This document shows positions 58,653 to 64,000 of a DNA stretch of 64,000 nt, piece by piece. Positions within the stretch are counted from its first letter, which is position 1, and each line of letters begins with the position of its first letter. The position numbers and the translations under genes were made by a program. Under the pieces are notes generated by a model. It was not told the origin of the DNA. It saw nothing but the letters and a program-made list of their open reading frames with translations, and made no database searches. Source of the DNA: Chaenocephalus aceratus (taxonomy: Eukaryota > Chordata > Actinopteri > Perciformes > Channichthyidae); the NCBI GenBank assembly GCA_023974075.1, contig JAMFTG010000528.1, positions 1 through 64,000 of the forward strand, written 5' to 3'.

Positions 58653-59667
58653 CTCTATGTTCTGCAGCTTCATCAGCATTTCCCCAGCAGCCGCCGACAC
58701 ATCCATACAACACACCCCCAGTATAGCTCGTTAGCATACAGGAAGCCACGATGACGCGGTGCACACACATCGTGGGAACTGACGTCCAGAAGCAGTCTGT
58801 GTGGAGGAGAGTTCATGAACCCTGATGCAGTATCTGGAACTCCCCTGTTCTGTTGAACACACATTTCTCACCTTTCTATCAGGGTTTATTAGAAACAAAC
58901 GCACTTCATGGTCGGAGTGATCGCACAATTTAATCGCTTCACAACCTTTTAATGGATGTTGGTGTAACATTTAGATATCACAGTGAATCACAAGGCTTCA
59001 CCCACACGTTAACATCGACTATGGGCTTCCTGCTTCCAAGTTGCATTGATGTTGTAACGGTAATGGCGTCTGGGGGTAGAGACACCCAAACACAATCCTT
59101 CACATATGTGTGTTGTCATAGGAACAGTGGTTTTGTTCCCAAACCACCGAGTTGACGTCTTAATCGTCCCAGAAAGTACTTCCTTTTGAATGAGCACTGA
59201 ACACTTGAACGTTAATTGATGGTTTTGCCTTAAAGTACAACTTGCTATGATGTGTCGTTAGCACTGCTCCAACATCACGTTAAAGAGTAGTGGAAACGAG
59301 GTGTTTTCACTTGAGTGCAAAGATCTGCCAGTAGACCAAGTGAATATCAGCTCGCTGAGACGTGTAGAAATAAGACGGGATGTTTAGACCAATCACATCT
59401 TGGGATTATCGGGAGAACTCATGGTGAGCTATATTCCCCAGAATCAGGAGATGTTACACAATAAGCTGCAAATGCTCCAAAGTTCTCTGTTTTCTAATCA
59501 TAATAATAATAGATTTATTCTGTAAGCGCTTTCACCGGTGCTCAAAGTGGCTCTCCAGAGGCGATGGGGTCTGTGTCCCCTCCCGCTCTGCATCGCGCAG
59601 ATGAAACACCAACAGAAGGCAAACAGCAATCAGTGATCTCACAGACTTTCCTCACACCTCTGTCTGA

Positions 59668-59668
<1 letters not shown>

Positions 59669-59707
<39 letters not shown>
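59669..59707 (+). repeat. (GT)n microsatellite
   Basis: About 19 GT units. Confidence 0.95.
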
Positions 59708-59709
<2 letters not shown>

Positions 59710-60186
59710 TAGATTCAATTAACTGTTGGACAAATGGCTGCATCGCTCACGAGCCTCCGGGACGTCAGTGAGGAGTTCGTCTCGTACTTAAAGCGGCCGT
59801 TGTTTCTCTCACGAAGGAGAATTGAACCACGAGGGTGTCTTCAGAATTCAGAAGCTGTGAGGCAGAAGAGGAAGAAAAACAAATAGGGCTGAGCTGGTGG
59901 GACGAAATGTTGAACGATATTAGTTTTATCCAACAAGGACCAAGCAAAGAATACATTTACCAACAAGAGAAGAAAGATGTGCCGGATTTGACTCTTATTT
60001 CCTTTTGCGGGGTTTTTACAGACGTAGAATTCAAATCTGTTCAGCTTGTGTTAACCATAGCACCATATGAGGCTTACAACCAAAACACATTCAGAGAACC
60101 ATTGACTTCCAGACAGGAAGTGGTGAAAGTCTTTTCCGGGGTTTGAGGACTCATTCTTGCACCTCTCTGCTGCCAGACACTCCGAT

Positions 60187-60415
60187 ACATGAGAGTAACA
60201 AATGCGTCACTTCCGGGCAAAAATAACGGCTCCGCTCACTTTTGGGGGAAAACAACGCTGTCAGTTGAACGGCGGTCGATACAAATTCTGAAGTTTTTGC
60301 CAATCCGATCAGAAATTTAAGAAAACCGGAGATTTTTGGATCTTCAAACAGCCCGATTACAATGGCCAGACAGGCAAACCGTTACATTAAATCATTGGAA
60401 AACGACGATCGGGCT
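60187..60415. repeat. Long terminal inverted repeat (229 bp)
   Basis: Reverse complement of 4850-5078 with about a dozen differences. It includes the ATG and first ~18 codons (MARQAN-YIKSLENDDRA) of the nuclease gene, so this coding start exists at both ends of the element. It is followed by a 16-bp tandem repeat (GGTTAAATTAAAAGCT, about three units, 60416-60478). Confidence 0.85.
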
Positions 60416-60542
60416 GGTTACATTAAAAGCTGGTTAAATTAAAAGCTGGTTAAATTAAAAGCTGGTTAAATTAAAAGCAGCAGGCGGGGCTGTTATTTCG
60501 CCAGCTGTTATTCTCACGAGCGAGGCGGAAAATAATTGTTTT

Positions 60543-62640
60543 ATGATGCCAAAAAGCTGCTGTGTCGTGTATTGCACCTCAAACATAAAAAAAACCCGGA
60601 GTTACGTTTTTCTGTACTTCCTCTAAGAAAAAGGGACAGTAAAAGAAGAGCTCTGTGGCTTCAGGCTATTCACAGAGAGGACGGAAATCACAATCAATGG
60701 GACCCGGCCAGTCAATACGTGTACGTCTGTGGTAAACACTTCATCACAGGTAAATGATGGTGCTAACGAGGCTAATATCAATCGTTGAAGTAAATAGATG
60801 TAATGTTAAAAGTTTAAGAAGTGGAAGTAGATGCTGCATTGAAATATAAAAAACGGACAAACCAAGGAAACCAGAAGAGAAAGAGATGAGGCAAGAAGAG
60901 AAAGAGATGAGGCAAGAAGAGAAAGAGATGAGGCAAGAAGAGAAATAGATGAGGCAAGAAGAGAAAGAGATGAGGCAAGAAGAGAAAGAGATGAGGCAAG
61001 AAGAGAACTCCAGAACTGGTCTAAGGAGCTGTCTGTTCATGCTATTAAAGGGGACGACAGTGCATGCAGGGCCATGACTGGGCTCAGCTGGTCAGTTTTT
61101 GACTGTCTTCACCGATATTTAGTTCAGTTCATCAAATCATCACCAAAAGGTTTTAGATTGTCTACCAGGACCAGCTCTTCCTTTGCTCGCTCAAGCTACA
61201 TCGATTGCTTTGCTGAGCCAAACAATACACAAACCAGAACCCACCGTCCGCCACATATTCCAACGTTGGCTGAATCTTTTGAATGCGAAAATCACTTTCC
61301 TCATTCACTGGCCTGACAGGGAGTGCATCACCCACACCATACCACCAGTGATGAAGGCCAACTTTCCGCGCCTCACATCAATTATAGATTGCTTCGAGAT
61401 CAGACTTGAACATCCAAAAGCCCTTAAAGCCAGGTAAAGGTGCCAATATTTATGGTTTAGCTAGGTAGCTTTGACAGTGTTCGTACGCAGGTCTGAATAA
61501 GTAATACGAACGAGTTTGATAATTTACAGGTCTTGTTTTTTAAATGTATGCTCAGATAGAGGGATGCTCATTGTACCCAGCCGCTGCATGCATCATGAGT
61601 CCTGTTCATCTAACCGTGTTTGTGTTTCTTCTTTTCAACAGGGCAAAATCATACTCTAATTATAAGAAGTGGACTACGGTCAAATAGGTCATAGTGTGTA
61701 GTCCTGCAGGAAACATCACCTGCTTGTCCAGAGGTTGGGAGGGAGAGCATCAGATGGCAAGATGGTTAGGGAATCTGGCTTGATGTCACCCCTCTACCAT
61801 CCTGGGCACCAGGTCGTCTCGTCTTACATAACGTGCACATATTCTACACTAACAGTTCCTCACATGCATTTTTTTAGTAATCATTATGGACAAGTGTTGT
61901 TATTTACTGTTTGACTGCAAACATTAAAAGCAAAAGGCCTACATCTTATGCATGACTTGTTTTAGATCTTGGCTGATCGGGGTTTTACTCTGAAAGATGA
62001 GTTTCCTTACTTGGTGCCAGTCTCGAAACCCAGCCTTCACTCTCGGCAGGAAACAACTCCCGGGCAAAGACGTTGAAGAGTCAAGAATGAAATCAAAATT
62101 TCGGATTCATATTGGTAAGTATACATTCATTATCCACAGACTGGTAAACTATTGCACATATCAATATGATGGAACTCTTTTACTAAATTAAGTTATATAA
62201 AAAACAGCACTAACGGACTGTAGCAAATTGTATAACAGTGCAAACAAAGTACTTAACAAACAATTACTGAGAACAATGGTAAAATGTGAAGTTTTATACT
62301 TGAAAATATTTTAAAACAACTGATGGGTGAACAGAACGGGTGATCGGTGTGCTGAAGCGAATGGGCCGCTCCCTCTTTGCTTCGTAAAGACGCTGCGGGA
62401 CGAGATGGAGAACAGGGATGTAGCCACCATTGACAAGATAGTACATACCTTGGTCAACATGTCAGGTAGCATTGTGTTCAATACAAACAGACAGGGGGAT
62501 GGATACATCAAACCAGTCCTGCTGTCTTTTCTCTTTGAGTCACTTGGGCCATGGCAGCGAAAGAACAACTCTTCAATGACTGTCCTTCAGCTTTTTAAAT
62601 CTACCTTACTGCTCTGCTCTCCTTCCAGGAATGACAGTTG
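60543..62640 (+). pseudogene. THAP-domain DDE transposase of the ISL2EU-like element, broken
   Basis: Exon 1 from ATG 60543 reads MMPKSCCVVYCTSNIKK, the first zinc ligands of a THAP domain. The rest (NPELRFSVLPLRKRDSKRR, QWDPASQYVYVCGKHFITG) is in another frame after a run of eight A (60576-60583), so a one-base change splits the domain. Exon 2 (about 60810-61440) has RDEARRE heptads, then FQRWLNLLNAKITFLIHWPD and LTSIIDCFEIRLEHP. The DDE core follows at about 61640 (SYSNYKKWTTVK), with the same shifts as the left copy. THAP binds the element's ends and DDE cleaves DNA in related elements; this copy cannot encode an intact enzyme. Confidence 0.75.
60885..61008 (+). repeat. 21-bp coding tandem repeat (RDEARRE heptads)
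   Basis: About six units of AGAAGAGAAAGAGATGAGGC (plus A), in frame with the transposase, encode heptads that should form a coiled coil for multimerisation. Confidence 0.85.
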
Positions 62641-64000
62641 ACACCACGTAATTATTCTGTAAATGTGAATAAACTATGTATTAGGAATTGTCTTAGCTAG
62701 TATTAACCCAACAGCCACCTAACAACAAATGCTCGCAAATGTTAATGAACTATAATTATAAATAATTGTTTAGGTTTTGTGTTTTTCCTGAAGCTCCAGC
62801 TCTGTGTATTGTTATACATAATTTTGTGATTATTTGTATTGTTTCATAATATTTGTGTGCCATCTATTACATAGTATAAAGATATAACAGACGGTGTATT
62901 TGCAGTCTCTAAGGAACATGTTTTAGACCTGAAGCTCCAGCTCTGTATAGGGATTGTGGTTCCCGCCAGCTGTGGGTCGATGTGCCCAAAAGCGGCTAAT
63001 GGTGTCCACTGCCTGACACTGAACATCTTCATCTTGTTGGACACAGAAGATAACGGTGTGCTTTGGCGTCCAGGTGATGAAGTCTGCATAGGTTGTTTTG
63101 CACACAAACATCTGCACCTGTAAAAAAAAGAGGAAGAAAAAGTACAGCATAGACTTCAACTACGTACCTGCAATTAACAAAACACAGATAATACAATTCC
63201 TTATGAGTTGTTATTTATTGTATTACCTGGGTGTAGTAGCTGTGGTTGGTCCTCCGCGACAACAAAGTGTCCAGATGTCCTCTCTTGTCTGCTGGCCAGT
63301 GATCAGCTGACAAATCACTATTCCACTTCAAGGGGCACTTTACCTCAACCACAGCCAACGCAGTGTACATACGCATCACCGCTTACACCAATGTAGGGCT
63401 TCTCTCCGCACACTCGGAAGCCTGCCCGTTGAATACTGATGCGTGTGTGGGGTTTATATATGTCACTGGAGATGTTCATTAAAGTGGGTGCTGTATATGC
63501 AGTTGTAAGGCCCAGTGCATACTTGTATGTCTCAATTGCATCCTTTTCGTGTTCCCTACCCCAAATGATGCCTGGTATTTTCAGCGGATTTTTGCGTGAC
63601 TTTCTGCACAATATCCCTCAGCAGTGATTTTGATGGCTTCTCAAGAGATGTGTGGATAACTCTGTGTGCTGATGTACCTGCTGTCACCCTCCCAACCCTC
63701 TGCTGGGGCCAAGATGAACATTCTGCCTGGTCTTTTGTCTCTTCCTCTATTGCCTGTACCTGAACATTCTGACAGATGTTGGTACCAAGGCTTTGGTTTG
63801 AAAGGGTCTGCAAAAGCCTTGAAAGTGCTCAGACCAACAGGCAGTTCTCCTGAGGCAGACAGCATTTCCAAGAACTGTTGTTTATTTTCTTAATTCGCCA
63901 TTGGAATAACCCTGCAGTTTGTGCCTGTGTCTCCATAGAAGTCTATATTGATGACCATGTCTGCCTCAACTTTTTTCATGCAGACTTTATTCCAGGCACA
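61479..64000. repeat. Right copy of window-flanking direct repeat, part 2
   Basis: Matches 1458-4000 with very few substitutions. There are small indels, one about 120 bp near 62810-62935 where the right copy has extra AT-rich sequence. It reaches the window edge. Confidence 0.9.
62917..64000 (-). pseudogene. SWIM/YqaJ nuclease, right copy, partial
   Basis: It contains the YqaJ exons: WGREHEKDAIETY around 63540, VEVKCPLKW around 63340, and the terminal exon VCKTTYADFITWTPK near 63085. The frameshifts described for the left copy are present, plus a 2-bp difference near 63600 (the left has GACTCTTTCTGC, the right GACTTTCTGC). The SWIM finger and N-terminus lie outside the window. Confidence 0.7.

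Larger units (their letters stand above)
57740..60186. other. Single-copy-looking sequence with one hAT insertion
   Basis: Absent from the left copy. Apart from the hAT element at 58137-58652 and a (GT)n run at 59669-59707, I see no gene. The open frame at about 59840-60146 (SWWDEMLNDISFIQQGPSKE) has a protein-like look but no recognised family or start context. Confidence 0.5.
60187..64000. mobile_element. ISL2EU-like transposon, fuller copy, runs off the window
   Basis: The left terminal inverted repeat is 60187-60415, beginning ACATGAGAGTAAC. The transposase gene (+) occupies about 60543-62640 and the nuclease gene (-) starts its 3' end near 62920 and continues past 64000. By comparison with the left copy the element should end about 1.1 kb beyond the window. 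The stretch from 61479 on is the second copy of 1458-4000. Confidence 0.8.

Overview
The window looks like teleost fish genomic DNA, probably from a percomorph. The only host gene I can model is a fish-type NLR (NLR-C / NLRC3-like) immune receptor on the + strand. Its introns and flanks are packed with fish-type DNA transposons (hAT, TTAA-target elements, Harbinger-like elements, an ISL2EU-like element), MITEs and minisatellites. Everything here is read by eye; no alignment or database search was run.

Layout: (1) 1-5078 is a damaged ISL2EU-like transposon and flanking hAT repeats. The same sequences return at 56766-64000, so the window is bracketed by two near-identical direct repeats about 57-60 kb apart. 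(2) 5779-6360 holds a probable 5' exon and the first coding exon of the NLR gene. (3) 6388-14907 is a nest of transposons inserted as one block into the next intron. (4) 14908-31140 is a long accessory stretch: a 69-bp satellite holding a 28S rRNA 3'-end fragment, dispersed ~100-bp repeats, a minus-strand mobile-element-like gene (19745-22027), and a minus-strand cluster of short intronless ORFs with a repeated upstream module (25501-28370) that may be a relic of a DNA virus or virus-like element. (5) 31144-43777 is the body of the NLR gene: a second N-terminal peptide exon, a RING exon, the large FISNA-NACHT exon and five LRR exons. (6) 43777-56766 has no convincing gene; it holds MITEs, hAT elements with intact target-site duplications, and minisatellites. 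(7) 56766-64000 is the second copy of the flanking repeat. It carries a fuller ISL2EU-like element with a THAP-domain transposase (+) and a convergent SWIM/YqaJ nuclease gene (-).

How the parts work together: the NLR exons join in frame and all internal introns have the same phase (phase 2), so exons can be duplicated or skipped without breaking the frame. The predicted protein is N-terminal peptide x2, RING finger, FISNA-NACHT-winged helix, LRRs: a cytosolic sensor with a ubiquitin-ligase-type module. Several tandem duplications (N-terminal exon, 45 nt inside the RING exon, LRR exon plus intron) show that the locus is changing fast. The transposons insert in the introns, and two MITE families there have seeded minisatellites. 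No terminal exon or B30.2 exon was identified, so the 3' end of the gene model is open.
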